From Prochlorococcaceae cyanobacterium ETNP18_MAG_14 (lineage in GTDB: Bacteria > Cyanobacteriota > Cyanobacteriia > PCC-6307 > Cyanobiaceae), in assembly GCA_030741055.1 (NCBI GenBank), contig JASLWC010000006.1:1-45079 (forward strand): 45,079 bases of DNA, written 5' to 3'. The position numbers were made by a program, and so were the translations under genes. Every line of letters starts with the position of its first letter. Position 1 is the stretch's first letter. Shown here one piece after another: positions 7,887 to 18,235 of this stretch. The notes beneath the pieces were generated by a model. The model was not told where the DNA came from. It worked only from the letters and a program-made list of their open reading frames with translations, and made no database searches.

Positions 7887-8960
7887 ATGGTGGCCCCGAC
7901 AACCTTTCTAGCAGGGGATTTAGGCGGTACCAAAACCCTACTTGCGCTATATCGCACTGACGAGAATCAACTCAGACAGCAGCATCAGCGGAGGTATATA
8001 TCCACCGAGTGGTCTTCGCTTGAGCCCATGCTCAACGACTTCATTGCCCATCTACCAACAGGGATGGAGAAGCCCAATAACGGCTGCATCGCCGTTGCAG
8101 GGCCAGTTAGCCATGGTGAAGCTGAAATCACCAATCTTCCCTGGAGCGTGAAAGAAAAGAACCTATGCGCAACAACGGGGCTCAAACAGCTTGAACTGAT
8201 TAACGACTTTGGCGTACTGATCCATGGCCTGCCCTTCCTTAACACTAACCAGCAGGTAGAGCTTCAGCTCGCTCAGCAAGATATCCCCGCGCAGGGTCCA
8301 GTGGCGATTCTTGGCGCAGGCACGGGACTTGGAATGGCCCGTGGCCTGACAACAAAAGACGGAATGATGGCCCTCGCCAGTGAAGGCGGACATCGTGAAT
8401 TTGCTCCCCGCTCTGAAAGCGAATGGCGACTTTGCGAATGGCTTAAGGCCGACCTGCAGCTCAAACGCCTCTCATTGGAGCGAATTGTCAGCGGTACAGG
8501 TCTAGGTCATGTGGTGCGCTGGCGCCTACAGCAAAGCGATGCCGATGGTCATCCGCTACGCCAAATTGCCAATGTTTGGCGCCACGGCGCTGATGACTAT
8601 CCCGGCCATCCAGATCTGCCGGCCCTTGCTAGTCAGGCAGCAAACGATGGTGATTTACTTATTAACGAAGCCTTACAGCTCTGGCTAGGTGCTTATGGTT
8701 CTGCGGCAGGGGACTTGGCTCTGCAGGAACTCTGCACTGGGGGGCTCTGGGTGGCTGGTGGTACAGCCGCAAAACAACTCCAGGGGCTTCGTTCAAAAAC
8801 CTTTCTCGAAGCTTTTCGCAATAAGGGACGATTCCGCAAATTTCTAGAGGAACTGCCAGTAATGGCAATAATCGACCCAGAGGCTGGCCTATTCAGTGCA
8901 GCTTGTAGAGCCCGCACAATTACAGAGCAAGGTGGGAAACTAAACCAAGTAGATCGTTAG
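7887..8960 (+). CDS. glk: Glucokinase
   Basis: Phosphorylates glucose to glucose-6-phosphate with ATP. The 357-residue protein begins with the sugar-kinase phosphate-binding loop GDLGGTKT (residues 10-17). It has CIAVAGPVSHGEAEITNLPW and a catalytic-site block LELINDFGVLIHGL, typical of the bacterial Glk family as opposed to ROK kinases. Further along are GAGTGLG and an EGGH block (EGGHREFAPRS). The ATG at 7887 starts just ahead of the phosphate loop, as expected. thrB starts 2 bases after the stop codon, so the two are very likely co-transcribed. The window also carries a ROK-family sugar kinase (17317-18231). Confidence 0.94.
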   Translation: MVAPTTFLAGDLGGTKTLLALYRTDENQLRQQHQRRYISTEWSSLEPMLNDFIAHLPTGMEKPNNGCIAVAGPVSHGEAEITNLPWSVKEKNLCATTGLKQLELINDFGVLIHGLPFLNTNQQVELQLAQQDIPAQGPVAILGAGTGLGMARGLTTKDGMMALASEGGHREFAPRSESEWRLCEWLKADLQLKRLSLERIVSGTGLGHVVRWRLQQSDADGHPLRQIANVWRHGADDYPGHPDLPALASQAANDGDLLINEALQLWLGAYGSAAGDLALQELCTGGLWVAGGTAAKQLQGLRSKTFLEAFRNKGRFRKFLEELPVMAIIDPEAGLFSAACRARTITEQGGKLNQVDR

Positions 8961-8962
8961 GG

Positions 8963-9910
8963 ATGGCGCAGCCGAGTATCGGCCAAAGAATCGTGGTTGA
9001 CGTGCCGTCTACCACCGCCAATATTGGTCCTGGTTTTGACTGCCTCGGTGCTGCCTTAGACCTCAATAACCGCTTCTCTATGCGGCGGATCGAAGGAGAC
9101 GGCGAGCGCTTTGAGCTGATCATCGAAGGCAATGAGGGGAGCCACCTGCGCGGGGGGCCCAATAATCTTATTTATCGTGCCGCTCAAAGGGTATGGAAGG
9201 CTGCAGGAGTTGAGCCTGTAGGACTTGAAGCCAGGGTGAGGCTGGCAGTCCCCCCCGCCAGGGGCCTAGGGAGCAGTGCAAGTGCCATCGTGGCAGGTTT
9301 AATCGGGGCGAATGCCTTAGTAGGCGAACCGCTCAGCAAAGAAAAACTACTAGAACTGGCCATCGAAATAGAGGGCCATCCCGACAACGTGGTGCCATCC
9401 CTGCTAGGCGGCCTTTGCCTAACAGCCAAGACAGCCTCGCAGCGCTGGCGAGTAGTTCGTTGCTTATGGGTCAATTCCGTGAAAGCTGTAGTAGCAATAC
9501 CCTCTATCCGCCTAAGCACAAGCGAAGCAAGGCGCGCCATGCCCAAAGAAATTCCAATCAGCGATGCCGTAGAGAACCTCGGGGCCCTTACCCTGCTCCT
9601 GCAGGGTCTGCGTACTGGTAACGGCGACCTTATTGCTGATGGGATGAACGATCGACTTCACGAGCCCTATCGCTGGCCTCTAATCAAAGGGGGCCTAGAT
9701 GTTCGTGAGGCCGCTCTAAATGCAGGGGCCTGGGGGTGCGCGATTAGCGGAGCTGGACCCAGTGTGCTGGCCCTTTGCCCGGAGGAGAAAGGCTCGGCAG
9801 TCAGCCATGCAATGGTTAAAGCTTGGGAGGATGCAGGCGTCACTAGCAGGGCACCATTGCTTAGCATTCAGACAGGAGGAAGCCACTGGCAACCTCAATC
9901 TGATGAGTAG
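8963..9910 (+). CDS. thrB: Homoserine kinase
   Basis: GHMP-family kinase that phosphorylates homoserine, the penultimate step of threonine synthesis. The 315 residues show an N-terminal [18 protein letters not shown] substrate segment, the GHMP ATP-binding motif [12 protein letters not shown] (residues 97-108), and a C-terminal [17 protein letters not shown] glycine-rich motif. The length is normal. The gene starts 2 bases after glk and ends 2 bases before the ndhD frame, forming a tight run. Composition is GC-rich relative to thrS upstream. Confidence 0.96.
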   Translation: MAQPSIGQRIVVDVPSTTANIGPGFDCLGAALDLNNRFSMRRIEGDGERFELIIEGNEGSHLRGGPNNLIYRAAQRVWKAAGVEPVGLEARVRLAVPPARGLGSSASAIVAGLIGANALVGEPLSKEKLLELAIEIEGHPDNVVPSLLGGLCLTAKTASQRWRVVRCLWVNSVKAVVAIPSIRLSTSEARRAMPKEIPISDAVENLGALTLLLQGLRTGNGDLIADGMNDRLHEPYRWPLIKGGLDVREAALNAGAWGCAISGAGPSVLALCPEEKGSAVSHAMVKAWEDAGVTSRAPLLSIQTGGSHWQPQSDE

Positions 9911-9912
9911 AT

Positions 9913-11538
9913 ATGCTCAGGCAGATGCCTGAGGCTGATAAGTTCTTTCTCATTCTCTCGTCTGCCATGGACGCCAATTTGCCGCTAACGGCTGCGTCCC
10001 AGGCCTCATTTCCCTGGCTTTCCCTGATCGTGCTGCTGCCAGCAGTGGGTGCATTGCTTATGCCCCTGTTGCCCGCAGATGAGAAAAGCCACTCCCCAGC
10101 GCCGCGCAACCTTGCTCTGGCCTTCCTGCTGGTTGATTTCCTACTCATGCTGGCTGTCTTTAGCCGCATATTTGACAACAAAGAAGGCGGACTTCAGCTC
10201 GTGGAAAGGATCAGCTGGATCCCTTTCATCGGGCTGGAGTGGTCCCTCGGTGCTGATGGCCTCTCAGCCCCCTTGGTTGTACTCAGCGGACTGATCACCC
10301 TGCTTGCCGTTGCAGCTAGCTGGAACGTGCAAAGCAAAACAAGACTCTATTTCGCCCTGCTGTTAGTTCAGGCTTCTGCGCAAGGGCTAGTTTTCCTCTC
10401 TCAAGATTTCCTGCTGTTTTTCCTGGCATGGGAACTGGAATTAGTTCCCGTCTATTTACTGATTGCCATCTGGGGTGGAAACAGACGTATATATGCCGCT
10501 ACGAAATTCATCCTTTACACCGCACTAGCTTCCTTACTGATCTTGATCAGCGGCCTCGCTCTGGCACTATCTGGGGGTGATTTCACGCTCAACCTCAGCG
10601 AGCTAGCGCAACGATCACCAGAGGGCAGCCTTGGGTTGCTCTGTTACCTGGGATTTCTGGTGGGCTTCGGTGTAAAGCTACCGATGTTTCCTCTCCATAC
10701 GTGGCTACCTGATGCCCATGGAGAAGCAAACGCACCAGTATCGATGCTTCTAGCAGGAGTGTTGCTGAAGATGGGTGGCTATGCACTTTTGCGCTTCAAC
10801 GTGCAAATGCTTCCTGACGCCCATCTTCAATTGGCGCCAGCCCTAATCGTGATTGGGATCGTCAATATCGTCTACGGAGCACTCAACGCCTTCGCCCAGG
10901 ACAACGTAAAACGACGAATTGCCTGCAGTTCTGTGAGCCACATGGGCTTCGTGCTGCTGGGAATCGGCGCTGTAGACGCCCTCGGAATCAGTGGCGCCAT
11001 GCTGCAGATGATCAGTCATGGCCTAATTGCAGCCGCGATGTTTTTTGTTACCGGAACTTTCTACGAACGCACGCAAACACTCTCAATCCCCAACATGGGC
11101 GGTCTGGCCAAAGTTTTACCTATCACCTTTGCTTTTTTCCTAGCAAGCTCCCTTGCATCCCTTGCCCTACCAGGGATGAGTGGATTTGTCAGCGAAATCA
11201 CTGTCTTCCTTGGCATCATTAGTCAAGAAGGATTCACCTCTTTATTCAGGGCTATCACGATCGTGATTGCGGCCATTGGCCTGGTGCTTACCCCTGTATA
11301 CCTGCTGTCCATGTGTCGTCGCGTTTTCTTTGGCCCCAGGATTCCAGCCCTGGCAATGATCAACGACATCAATCCCAGAGAACTCACTATTGGCCTGAGC
11401 TTGCTAGTGCCCACGCTGGTAATTGGATTTTGGCCTCGAGTCGCCATCGATTTCTATGAGGCTTCAACCAATGCCCTGGCCGAGCAACTGCTGAGTCATA
11501 GCCTTACAGCCCAAAGCCTCCTACTTCCACTGGGCTGA
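9913..11538 (+). CDS. ndhD: NAD(P)H-quinone oxidoreductase subunit 4 (NdhD)
   Basis: Large membrane subunit of the cyanobacterial NDH-1 complex, which takes part in cyclic electron flow, respiration and, in some forms, CO2 uptake in the thylakoid. The 541 residues form a chain of about 14 hydrophobic segments. They carry the proton-pumping antiporter signatures of chain 4: [19 protein letters not shown] with the key Glu, [18 protein letters not shown], and the block ending [18 protein letters not shown]. The first ATG (9913) lies 2 bases after thrB. An internal ATG at 9967 (MDANLPLT) is a credible alternative start that would remove 18 residues. Which NDH-1 variant it serves cannot be read from this window. 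Confidence 0.93.
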   Translation: MLRQMPEADKFFLILSSAMDANLPLTAASQASFPWLSLIVLLPAVGALLMPLLPADEKSHSPAPRNLALAFLLVDFLLMLAVFSRIFDNKEGGLQLVERISWIPFIGLEWSLGADGLSAPLVVLSGLITLLAVAASWNVQSKTRLYFALLLVQASAQGLVFLSQDFLLFFLAWELELVPVYLLIAIWGGNRRIYAATKFILYTALASLLILISGLALALSGGDFTLNLSELAQRSPEGSLGLLCYLGFLVGFGVKLPMFPLHTWLPDAHGEANAPVSMLLAGVLLKMGGYALLRFNVQMLPDAHLQLAPALIVIGIVNIVYGALNAFAQDNVKRRIACSSVSHMGFVLLGIGAVDALGISGAMLQMISHGLIAAAMFFVTGTFYERTQTLSIPNMGGLAKVLPITFAFFLASSLASLALPGMSGFVSEITVFLGIISQEGFTSLFRAITIVIAAIGLVLTPVYLLSMCRRVFFGPRIPALAMINDINPRELTIGLSLLVPTLVIGFWPRVAIDFYEASTNALAEQLLSHSLTAQSLLLPLG

Positions 11539-11553
11539 TTAGTTTCTGCTGCT

Positions 11554-13698
11554 ATGAGCAAATCAAAAACTCCAGCTCTGCTCCAGGGTGAAGGGATCCC
11601 AGACTTCATCGCCATTACCCCTGAACAAGTTCAAGAGCACATTCCCACCCTTCTCAGCGACCTCAACGAACAATTCAGCCAGCTCGAAAAAAACCTAGAA
11701 CAACTGCTCGCATCCAACAAAAGTATCGCTTGGGAACAAGTTATCTCCCCTCTCTATCAACTAGAGCAGCAATTGCGCTGGAGTTGGGGTGTGGTTTCCC
11801 ATCTAAACGGCGTCTGCAATACTCCCGAACTGCGAGAAGCCCATGCTGCTCAACAGCCAGAGGTGGTGCGCTTAGGAAACCTTATGGGCCAAAGCCAAAT
11901 ACTTCACCGCGCCCTGCGTCGACTGAAAGAGGAACCCTCATTACCACTAGATTCAACCCAACAAAGAATTCTCAAAGCAGAACTACTCTCAATGGATCAT
12001 CGAGGCGTCGGCCTCGATGGCTCAGCCCTAAAAGCCTTTAATGCCGCTAGTGAACAACTAGCCGAGCTATCAACCCGCTTCAGCAATCACGTGCTGGATG
12101 CAACCCAAGAGTGGAACCTGCTCATACGCAACCCAGAGCAAGTAGAAGGCCTACCTCAACGAGCACTAGAAGCCTTGGCTTCAGCCGCTAAAGAAGCCGG
12201 GGATCACTGCGAAGATGGCGGAGAACCCACAGCTAATAAAGGCCCCTGGCGATTGGGTCTTGACATGCCACGCTTCATCCCATTTATCACCCATGCCAAA
12301 GATCGTGAACTGCGCGAAACTGTCTATAAAGCTCAAGTAAGTAAAGCTAGTTCGGGCGAATCAAATAACGGGCCACTAATCAAGCAAGTGCTGAGCCTCA
12401 GACTTGAACAGGCTCAGCGTCTTGGCTACTCAAACTGGGCTGAACTCAGCCTGGCCAACAAAATGGCCGAGAGAGTTGCAGCCGTAGAAGAGTTGCTAGA
12501 GGAGTTGCGAGCTGCAGCTCTACCGGCAGCCAAAAAAGAGTTGATTGAGCTGCAGGCTTGCGCCAAAAAACATGGAGCGCCAGAAGCGAGTCATCTCGCA
12601 CCCTGGGACGTGAGCTTCTGGGCTGAACAACTAAGGAAAGAACGCTTTGATCTCGATCAAGAAGCATTGCGTCCTTGGTTTCCTCTACCGCAAGTGCTCA
12701 GTGGTCTGTTCGCTCTCTGTGAACGTCTATTCGGGATTCGCATTAAGGCCGCCGACGGCGAAGCCGCGATCTGGCATCAAGACGTGCGCTACTTCCGTGT
12801 TTTAGACAGAGATGGTTCAGATCTGGCTGCGTTCTACCTGGATCCCTACAGCCGACCAGCCAGCAAGCGAGGGGGGGCATGGATGGATGAATGCCTTGTA
12901 AGAAGCAGAGACATCAACGGCAAACCTATTTTGCCTGTGGCCTATTTGATCTGTAACCAGACCCCTCCGCAAGCAGATACCCCAAGTCTGATGAGCTTCG
13001 AAGAAGTAGAGACTCTGTTTCACGAATTCGGCCATGGCCTTCAGCACATGCTCACTACTGTTGAGCACCCCCAGGCTGCAGGAATCAACAATGTGGAATG
13101 GGACGCAGTAGAACTTCCCAGCCAATTCATGGAGAACTGGTGCCTCGATCGATCCACATTGGCGGGGATAGCCCGCCACTGGCAAACAGGTGCCCCCCTT
13201 CCGGAAAAAGAATTCCAGAAGTTGCGCAAGAGTCGAACTTTCATGAAAGGGTGGGACACTCTGCGCCAGGTTCATCTAGCGCTCACTGACCTACGACTGC
13301 ACAGCAATTGGACACCAGAATTAGATATCGAGCCCGATCAACTACGCCGCAAAATAGCCCTTGCTACAACAGTGATTCCCCCAATTGCTGAAGATAGATT
13401 TCTCTGCGCTTTCAGTCACATATTCGCCGGAGGCTACGCCGCTGGCTACTACTCATACAAATGGGCAGAAGTTCTCAGTTCTGATGCCTTTTCTGCTTTT
13501 GAGGATGCAGGTTTAGAACTCGAAAATCAAGTTCAAATCATCGGTATACGCTTTCGTGACACAGTGCTCAGCCAGGGAGGCAGCCGCTCCCCTGCGGCAA
13601 TATTTAAGGCCTTCCGCGGACGATCAGCTACCAGCGAAGCCTTAATACGACATTCAGGGCTCCAAAACTCGGCTCCAGAGGAGATGTCTAGGAATTAA
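11554..13698 (+). CDS. prlC: M3-family oligopeptidase (oligopeptidase A type)
   Basis: Cytosolic zinc peptidase that degrades short peptides, such as leftovers of proteolysis or cleaved signal peptides. The 714-residue length fits the M3A family. The zinc site is HEFGH at residues 490-494, within FEEVETLFHEFGHGLQHML, and the third ligand is probably E520 in WDAVELPSQFMENW. A long helical N-terminal half precedes the catalytic part. A C-terminal FAGGYAAGYYSYKWAEVLS is characteristic of the family. The ATG at 11554 follows ndhD after 15 bases, so it may be transcribed with it. No clear terminator is visible after the stop; the next 1.2 kb holds no normal-sized gene. Confidence 0.94.
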   Translation: MSKSKTPALLQGEGIPDFIAITPEQVQEHIPTLLSDLNEQFSQLEKNLEQLLASNKSIAWEQVISPLYQLEQQLRWSWGVVSHLNGVCNTPELREAHAAQQPEVVRLGNLMGQSQILHRALRRLKEEPSLPLDSTQQRILKAELLSMDHRGVGLDGSALKAFNAASEQLAELSTRFSNHVLDATQEWNLLIRNPEQVEGLPQRALEALASAAKEAGDHCEDGGEPTANKGPWRLGLDMPRFIPFITHAKDRELRETVYKAQVSKASSGESNNGPLIKQVLSLRLEQAQRLGYSNWAELSLANKMAERVAAVEELLEELRAAALPAAKKELIELQACAKKHGAPEASHLAPWDVSFWAEQLRKERFDLDQEALRPWFPLPQVLSGLFALCERLFGIRIKAADGEAAIWHQDVRYFRVLDRDGSDLAAFYLDPYSRPASKRGGAWMDECLVRSRDINGKPILPVAYLICNQTPPQADTPSLMSFEEVETLFHEFGHGLQHMLTTVEHPQAAGINNVEWDAVELPSQFMENWCLDRSTLAGIARHWQTGAPLPEKEFQKLRKSRTFMKGWDTLRQVHLALTDLRLHSNWTPELDIEPDQLRRKIALATTVIPPIAEDRFLCAFSHIFAGGYAAGYYSYKWAEVLSSDAFSAFEDAGLELENQVQIIGIRFRDTVLSQGGSRSPAAIFKAFRGRSATSEALIRHSGLQNSAPEEMSRN

Positions 13699-14037
13699 AT
13701 GACTTAACTGTTGTAGCAAATAATGTAAATGCTGGCGCAATAGAGCCTGACAAATAATCCAGCAAAAGAGTTAAATAGATAACTTTAACATCCTTTATAC
13801 TATGACTTTTCCCAATCACATTTGCTTTGCTTAGGTTTATCACTTCAGTATCATTTATTCAAAACAAATCAGGCTGAATCGAGCTTTCTTGCTTGGGAAT
13901 TAATCTTATCATTACTACACTAACCGTGGTGGGTTATTTTTATCTATCAACTAGCAAGTATGCATACAAATGCTGCTCAACGTCAACCCTCTCGTCAATA
14001 GGATGTAGGCAAAAAGTACACTAATAGCTGAACGCTG

Positions 14038-14169
14038 ATGGCGCCAATGGACCGAGGATTTGCGACATCATCTATAAATAAATTCTATCAAGCAGCCACT
14101 ATAGGATCCAATTCAGTGTGCTTAGCGCTAGCATCATTTTCTTATGCGGCAAAGCTTGATTGTGATTGA
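14038..14169 (+). CDS. Possible 43-residue small protein, unrecognised
   Basis: The ATG frame begins MAPMDRGFATSS and contains a mildly hydrophobic stretch (SVCLALASFSYAA) before ending in KLDCD. It overlaps the next small frame by 26 bases in another register. No ribosome binding site is evident. It could be a chance frame. Confidence 0.2.
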   Translation: MAPMDRGFATSSINKFYQAATIGSNSVCLALASFSYAAKLDCD

Positions 14170-14293
14170 TCTCTCAAATGGCCTGGATCCCTTCTCACCC
14201 TTGGGTATAGTATTTTTAATTTTTGGAGTTATTTTCAGCATTTGCATACCATACTTTTTGATCAAGAGTGATGAAATTAATCCAAGCAAATAA
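14144..14293 (+). CDS. Possible 49-residue single-pass membrane peptide
   Basis: The ATG frame starts MRQSLIVIDLSNG, then DPFSPLG. One strongly hydrophobic helix follows (LGIVFLIFGVIFSICIPYFL), with a short polar tail KSDEINPSK. That shape is common among small cyanobacterial membrane proteins, including accessory subunits of photosynthetic complexes, but I do not recognise this one as any named subunit. It sits isolated in an AT-rich gap without a clear Shine-Dalgarno sequence. The helix is the main argument for its reality; AT-rich chance frames also tend to look hydrophobic. Confidence 0.35.
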   Translation: MRQSLIVIDLSNGLDPFSPLGIVFLIFGVIFSICIPYFLIKSDEINPSK

Positions 14294-14528
14294 AGCAAAG
14301 TCTATAGAGATAGTCCCCAAGCAGAAAGGATAGCCAAAATATATCGACAACAGCACTAATGAGATTGCCATTTCTGAAGCTTACAGGTGCATCATTGATC
14401 GCACTGGAATCTGTCTAAATAATGCTTTAACTGAAATGGTGATTAATGCTAATACTGTAAATACAGGCATTAGTGTTGATGTTAACCTTGATTTAACTGC
14501 AAATCCCGATCCCATCTCAAGCTCTTAA
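14271..14528 (+). pseudogene. Possible broken gene: 85-codon frame interrupted by one TAG
   Basis: An ATG at 14271 opens MKLIQANKAKSIEIVPKQKG, hits TAG at 14331-14333, and the same register then stays open for 64 codons to TAA at 14526-14528. The later part includes STNEIAISEAYRCIIDRTG and GISVDVNLDLTANPDP. Such a long open run is unusual in DNA this AT-rich. No family is recognised. It may be a recently broken small gene or chance. Confidence 0.25.
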
Positions 14529-14942
14529 ATATAGCAATAGTGCGAGAAAGTGAGACTACCTACGCAGCAGTTAGCCAATCAATACACAATTAAATAGTCA
14601 AGGCAGCCCCTAAGCATTTCAACCACTAGAGGCTTGACTGACTGCCAATGACTGCCAGATGGGATGCATTCAAAGAGAAAGAAATCACCTTCTCCTATAA
14701 ATAAAATTCCTCTGTGTTAATAGCCAAGTAAATTTACCAACATCCTCCTTTAAATTACTTCTTGTCTTCGCTCTTCTCTAAAGGAATTCTTCTATTGCAA
14801 TAGGGCATATATGTATGGGTTCTGCTTTGATCCTGAATAGTACCAACGTCCAAAGTCAAGGCTTTTAATCCACATTTATGTACCCTTCTTTTATTAGAAA
14901 CGATATTCTTTTCATTTGTCGATTCATCTCAACATCGCCAAG

Positions 14943-15563
14943 TTAATCACCAAGAAGCGTTGAAACCATTAACTCCAAAGCCCGCGGATTAGTCATCAAC
15001 TGTTGATGAGTAATCACGGGGACTTGCTGTTGCTTTCCAACAGGCAAGACAGCTTGCCAACCGGGAAACACCATTAGATCCCATCTGCAGAAAAAACTAG
15101 TGCAGTCCAGTCCGTGCAAAGCCGCAACCTCACTATTGAGCTTGCGCAGCAAGGGGCTGCCACGCTTCATGTCCGCCAAGCCAGCAAACAACCAATTTGG
15201 AATCCACTGGGCTGTAAGCGTTCCCTGCTGTGGACTGCCCACACTCAGGAAACGATGCGTTCGCCGTGCACCACCAAAATGTTGCAACCAAACGCGACTA
15301 ATTACCCCTCCCATTGAGAATCCCAGCACATCGACAACCATTTCAGATCCCCACTGCTCAACGATGAGGGCATCCAACGTTTTGGCCAAGCTAGAAAGTG
15401 GAACAACCCCCAATCGATGGGGCAGATGAGGAATCAAAAGGGGAACCTGATGCTGTTCAAGTAGCTTCACCAGCCGTCCAAAAAGCTTCGGGGTGTCCCA
15501 AAGACCATGCACAAGTACAAGCGGGCGATGGGGTTGAGACACTGATAAGACATCAGTAAACAT
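14943..15563 (-). CDS. Alpha/beta hydrolase, lipase/esterase type
   Basis: The 206-residue protein has the alpha/beta-hydrolase pattern. A strand and oxyanion segment read RPLVLVHGLWDTP (HG at 19-20), and the nucleophile elbow is GFSMGG with S83. It continues to SVGSPQQGT, as seen in triacylglycerol lipase-like proteins that act on lipids or esters. The C-terminal acid and histidine of the triad are not certain from reading alone; HQQLM near residue 187 may hold the histidine. There is no signal peptide, so a cytosolic location is expected. It lies 21 bases downstream of folB and is probably the last gene of the minus-strand group with proA and folB. Confidence 0.82.
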   Translation of the reverse strand: MFTDVLSVSQPHRPLVLVHGLWDTPKLFGRLVKLLEQHQVPLLIPHLPHRLGVVPLSSLAKTLDALIVEQWGSEMVVDVLGFSMGGVISRVWLQHFGGARRTHRFLSVGSPQQGTLTAQWIPNWLFAGLADMKRGSPLLRKLNSEVAALHGLDCTSFFCRWDLMVFPGWQAVLPVGKQQQVPVITHQQLMTNPRALELMVSTLLGD

Positions 15564-15584
15564 TGCAACCAGTCAGAACAGAGG

Positions 15585-15968
15585 TCAGGCTGTCGGCCAA
15601 TGGCGATGCCTCTCCACAGCCACGCTGCCACTAAAACCTGACACCGGCGCCGCACATTTACGTAACAGCACTCGCATCGGCATAGGGCCGTAGAGATCTT
15701 CCAAAAGCGCTAGCAGTCGCTCGCTGAAGTGCTCAATAGTGAAACAAGTCAATTCAAAGGAGAGTCGTTGCATTGCACTAATAGCCAAGCTGTAGTCAGC
15801 AGTGGCATTTAGATCATCATCAAGGGCAGCTTCCTCAAGGTCTAACCAAAGACTGAAATCCAAGCTGAACCACTGCCCTTCACGTCTTTCATGATCAAGC
15901 ACCCCTACATGAGCCCACAAGCGCAGATCATTAACATGAATGGCTCCTGAAGGTAGACGATTAATCAC
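15585..15968 (-). CDS. folB: Dihydroneopterin aldolase
   Basis: FolB converts dihydroneopterin to hydroxymethyl-dihydropterin and glycolaldehyde in folate synthesis. The 127-residue protein has the family opening ([19 protein letters not shown]), the conserved [12 protein letters not shown] segment, [13 protein letters not shown], and a C-terminal [10 protein letters not shown] strand. The start is GTG (15966-15968), and this codon overlaps the proA stop (GTGA), implying translational coupling. The lipase gene follows 21 bases later on the same strand. Confidence 0.92.
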   Translation of the reverse strand: MINRLPSGAIHVNDLRLWAHVGVLDHERREGQWFSLDFSLWLDLEEAALDDDLNATADYSLAISAMQRLSFELTCFTIEHFSERLLALLEDLYGPMPMRVLLRKCAAPVSGFSGSVAVERHRHWPTA

Positions 15969-17281
15969 AGCGGCAGATCTCGGTGAGAAAACATACGCCT
16001 ACCATCGGCATAGTCCGCCACGATATGACCCTCTCCACGCAACCGATAGCGATAGGTGATAAGTCCTTCCAATCCAACCGGACCCCTTGGAGGCAAGGTC
16101 TGCGTGCTAATGCCAACCTCAGCGCCAAAACCATATCGAAATCCATCGGCAAAGCGAGTGGAGCAGTTGTGATAAACCCCAGCACTATCAACGGCTCGAA
16201 GAAAATGATCAGCCGTCTCCTGATCATTGGTGACAATCGCCTCCGTGTGACGAGAGCTATAGCGACGGATGTGATCCAGAGCCCCCTCAAGGTTAGGCAC
16301 CAACTTCACTGACAGAATCAGATCGAGATACTCCGTAGACCAATCCTCCTCACTAGCAGGCTCTTCTACTCCTAAAGCCCGGCTAGCTGAATCCCCAAGC
16401 AGGCGAACCCCTGCCTGACGGAAAGCAGGAATTGCAATCGCTAGAAACGCTGACGCAATGGACTGATGAATCAGCAGAGTTTCAATAGCGTTGCATGCCG
16501 CGGGGTACTGGGTCTTACTGTCGATCGCAATCTGCAGGGCCTGCTGGAGATCGGCCGTAGCATCTATGTAGAGGTGACAGATACCGTCCGCATGACCCAA
16601 TACCGGAATTCGTGTGTTGTCTTGAATGAAACGCACTAACTCATTGCTACCGCGGGGGATAATCAAATCCACCAATCCTTCAAGACGAAGTAGGGCAATA
16701 CTCTCCTTACGGGTGGTGAGCAAGGCCAGTGCTTGAGGATCCACCTGCGTTGCGGCCAACCCCTTCTTCAATGCCTCGATAATCGCCTCATTGGTGCAGT
16801 TAGCTTCACTACCGCCCTTGAGCATGGCGCCATTGCCAGAGCGAATCGCCAGTGAGGCGATCTGAATTACTGCATCTGGACGCGCCTCAAAGATCACTCC
16901 AAGCACCCCCAAAGGAACGGTGATGCGCTCCAAAACAAGACCTTGATCCAGTTCTCGATGCAGTTGAAGCTGACCAAGAGGATCAGATGACTGGGCCAAT
17001 TGGCGCACCCCATCAATAGCCGAAACGAGTTTGGCTTCATCTAACTTGAGCCGAGCCATCAGAGCAGGAGCAAGCCCCTCAGCTCGAGCCCTCTCCAAAT
17101 CCTGTCGATTAGCCGCAACAATCTGCTCTGAACAAGAAAGCAAAGAAGTGGCCATTGCCATCAAGGCTTTACGCCGCTGATCATCATCGCTCTGCCCAAG
17201 TGCCATGGCTGCTCGCCGCACCTTCGCTGCGCGCTGAAGCAACTCTGCCGAAGGCTCAGGGACTCCAGGAGAAGTTGTCAT
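15965..17281 (-). CDS. proA: Gamma-glutamyl phosphate reductase
   Basis: Second enzyme of proline synthesis; it reduces gamma-glutamyl phosphate to glutamate semialdehyde with NADPH. It is an aldehyde-dehydrogenase-fold protein with [19 protein letters not shown], the nucleotide-binding GGSEA, and the catalytic-cysteine region [16 protein letters not shown]-terminal [20 protein letters not shown] is diagnostic. The frame extends to 17320, but the ATG at 17281 ([12 protein letters not shown]) gives 438 residues, a more usual length, and leaves the upstream gene undisturbed, so I chose it. It sits between the ROK kinase upstream and folB downstream, all on the minus strand. Confidence 0.95.
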   Translation of the reverse strand: MTTSPGVPEPSAELLQRAAKVRRAAMALGQSDDDQRRKALMAMATSLLSCSEQIVAANRQDLERARAEGLAPALMARLKLDEAKLVSAIDGVRQLAQSSDPLGQLQLHRELDQGLVLERITVPLGVLGVIFEARPDAVIQIASLAIRSGNGAMLKGGSEANCTNEAIIEALKKGLAATQVDPQALALLTTRKESIALLRLEGLVDLIIPRGSNELVRFIQDNTRIPVLGHADGICHLYIDATADLQQALQIAIDSKTQYPAACNAIETLLIHQSIASAFLAIAIPAFRQAGVRLLGDSASRALGVEEPASEEDWSTEYLDLILSVKLVPNLEGALDHIRRYSSRHTEAIVTNDQETADHFLRAVDSAGVYHNCSTRFADGFRYGFGAEVGISTQTLPPRGPVGLEGLITYRYRLRGEGHIVADYADGRRMFSHRDLPL

Positions 17282-17316
17282 CACAGAGTGGTTGAACTGT
17301 GACTCATCATTGCGCC

Positions 17317-18231
17317 TCAAGGGGCATTCCCAACACTGATGAGACGTTGACAGGCAAGCCGAGCTGCTCCCATGCGTCCAGCCCCATTACCAAGAGCGCA
17401 GGCACGAATCTGCAAACCCTCCCTACTCACAGCTTGCACACGCTTCTCAACCTCCTTACAGACCGCTGGTAAGAAATGAACTGCCCCACCAGCGAGCCCT
17501 CCCCCGACTAGCACCAACTGAGGAGTAAACACATACACGAGGGAACTTATACCCACCCCAAGCATGCGGCCATAAGTCTCCCAGATTTCGAGAGCTTCCA
17601 GATCGCCGCATGCAGCACGGCAGCAAAGTTCTTCTGGATCACCATCCCAGAGACGTTGAAGAGCGCCAATGCTGGCGTACTGCTCCAGGGATCCATGATT
17701 ACCACTATTGCAAATAGGACCTTCGGGATTAACACCAATCAGCCCAGGCTCGGCCGCGGCGCCGTTATGCCCTGTAAACAACTGACCACCAAGCATCACA
17801 CCGCCACCAACACCCGTGCCGAGAGTGAGCAGAACTACGTCTCGAAAACCTCTAGCCGCTCCCTGCCATGCCTCGCCAACAAGAGCACAGTTGCCATCAT
17901 TCGCCAAGGTAACTTGCCGGTTTAGTCGTGATTCCAGCCAATCGGCCAAAGGAACGTCAAGCCATCCAGGCAGGTTTATACAGACTCTGGCCACCCTAGC
18001 TTCGGCATCCATTGGCCCGGGCAATCCCACTCCTACAAAGCCAGCCTGATGATTGGGATCAACAATCTCGATAGCCTCGCAGAGGGCAACTGTGACAGCC
18101 CCAGGCATCGAGGGTTGAGGAGTTTGCAACTGGGTTTCTGCAAGCAGATAACCTTGCTGATCAAATCGACCCAACTTAATCGCGGTGCCACCCAGATCGA
18201 CACCAATGAACTGGGGAGGGTCTATCACCAC
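17317..18231 (-). CDS. ROK-family sugar kinase lacking the usual zinc cysteines
   Basis: ROK-family sugar kinases phosphorylate glucose or related hexoses with ATP. The N-terminal phosphate loop is [14 protein letters not shown]. The catalytic aspartate lies in [13 protein letters not shown], and [13 protein letters not shown] and [11 protein letters not shown] follow. The ROK zinc motif normally reads CxCGxxGCxE. Here it is [11 protein letters not shown], so only the first cysteine remains, and the usual upstream histidine position reads EPGLIG. The site is therefore probably metal-free. I chose the GTG at 18231, because the longer frame to 18306 would run into the end of the tamB-like gene and add residues ahead of the normal start. 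It is the gene between tamB-like and proA. Confidence 0.85.
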   Translation of the reverse strand: MVIDPPQFIGVDLGGTAIKLGRFDQQGYLLAETQLQTPQPSMPGAVTVALCEAIEIVDPNHQAGFVGVGLPGPMDAEARVARVCINLPGWLDVPLADWLESRLNRQVTLANDGNCALVGEAWQGAARGFRDVVLLTLGTGVGGGVMLGGQLFTGHNGAAAEPGLIGVNPEGPICNSGNHGSLEQYASIGALQRLWDGDPEELCCRAACGDLEALEIWETYGRMLGVGISSLVYVFTPQLVLVGGGLAGGAVHFLPAVCKEVEKRVQAVSREGLQIRACALGNGAGRMGAARLACQRLISVGNAP

Positions 18232-18235
18232 CGCG

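Larger units (their letters stand above)
13699..14942. other. 1.24 kb AT-rich gap with only tiny or broken frames
   Basis: Between prlC and the convergent lipase gene no frame of normal size exists on either strand. Three items are listed separately: overlapping plus-strand frames at 14038 (43 residues) and 14144 (49 residues, one membrane segment), and an 85-codon frame at 14271 interrupted by one TAG. The remainder (about 14530-14942 and 13700-14035) shows nothing I can assign. No terminator, tRNA or repeat array was seen. Confidence 0.5.
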
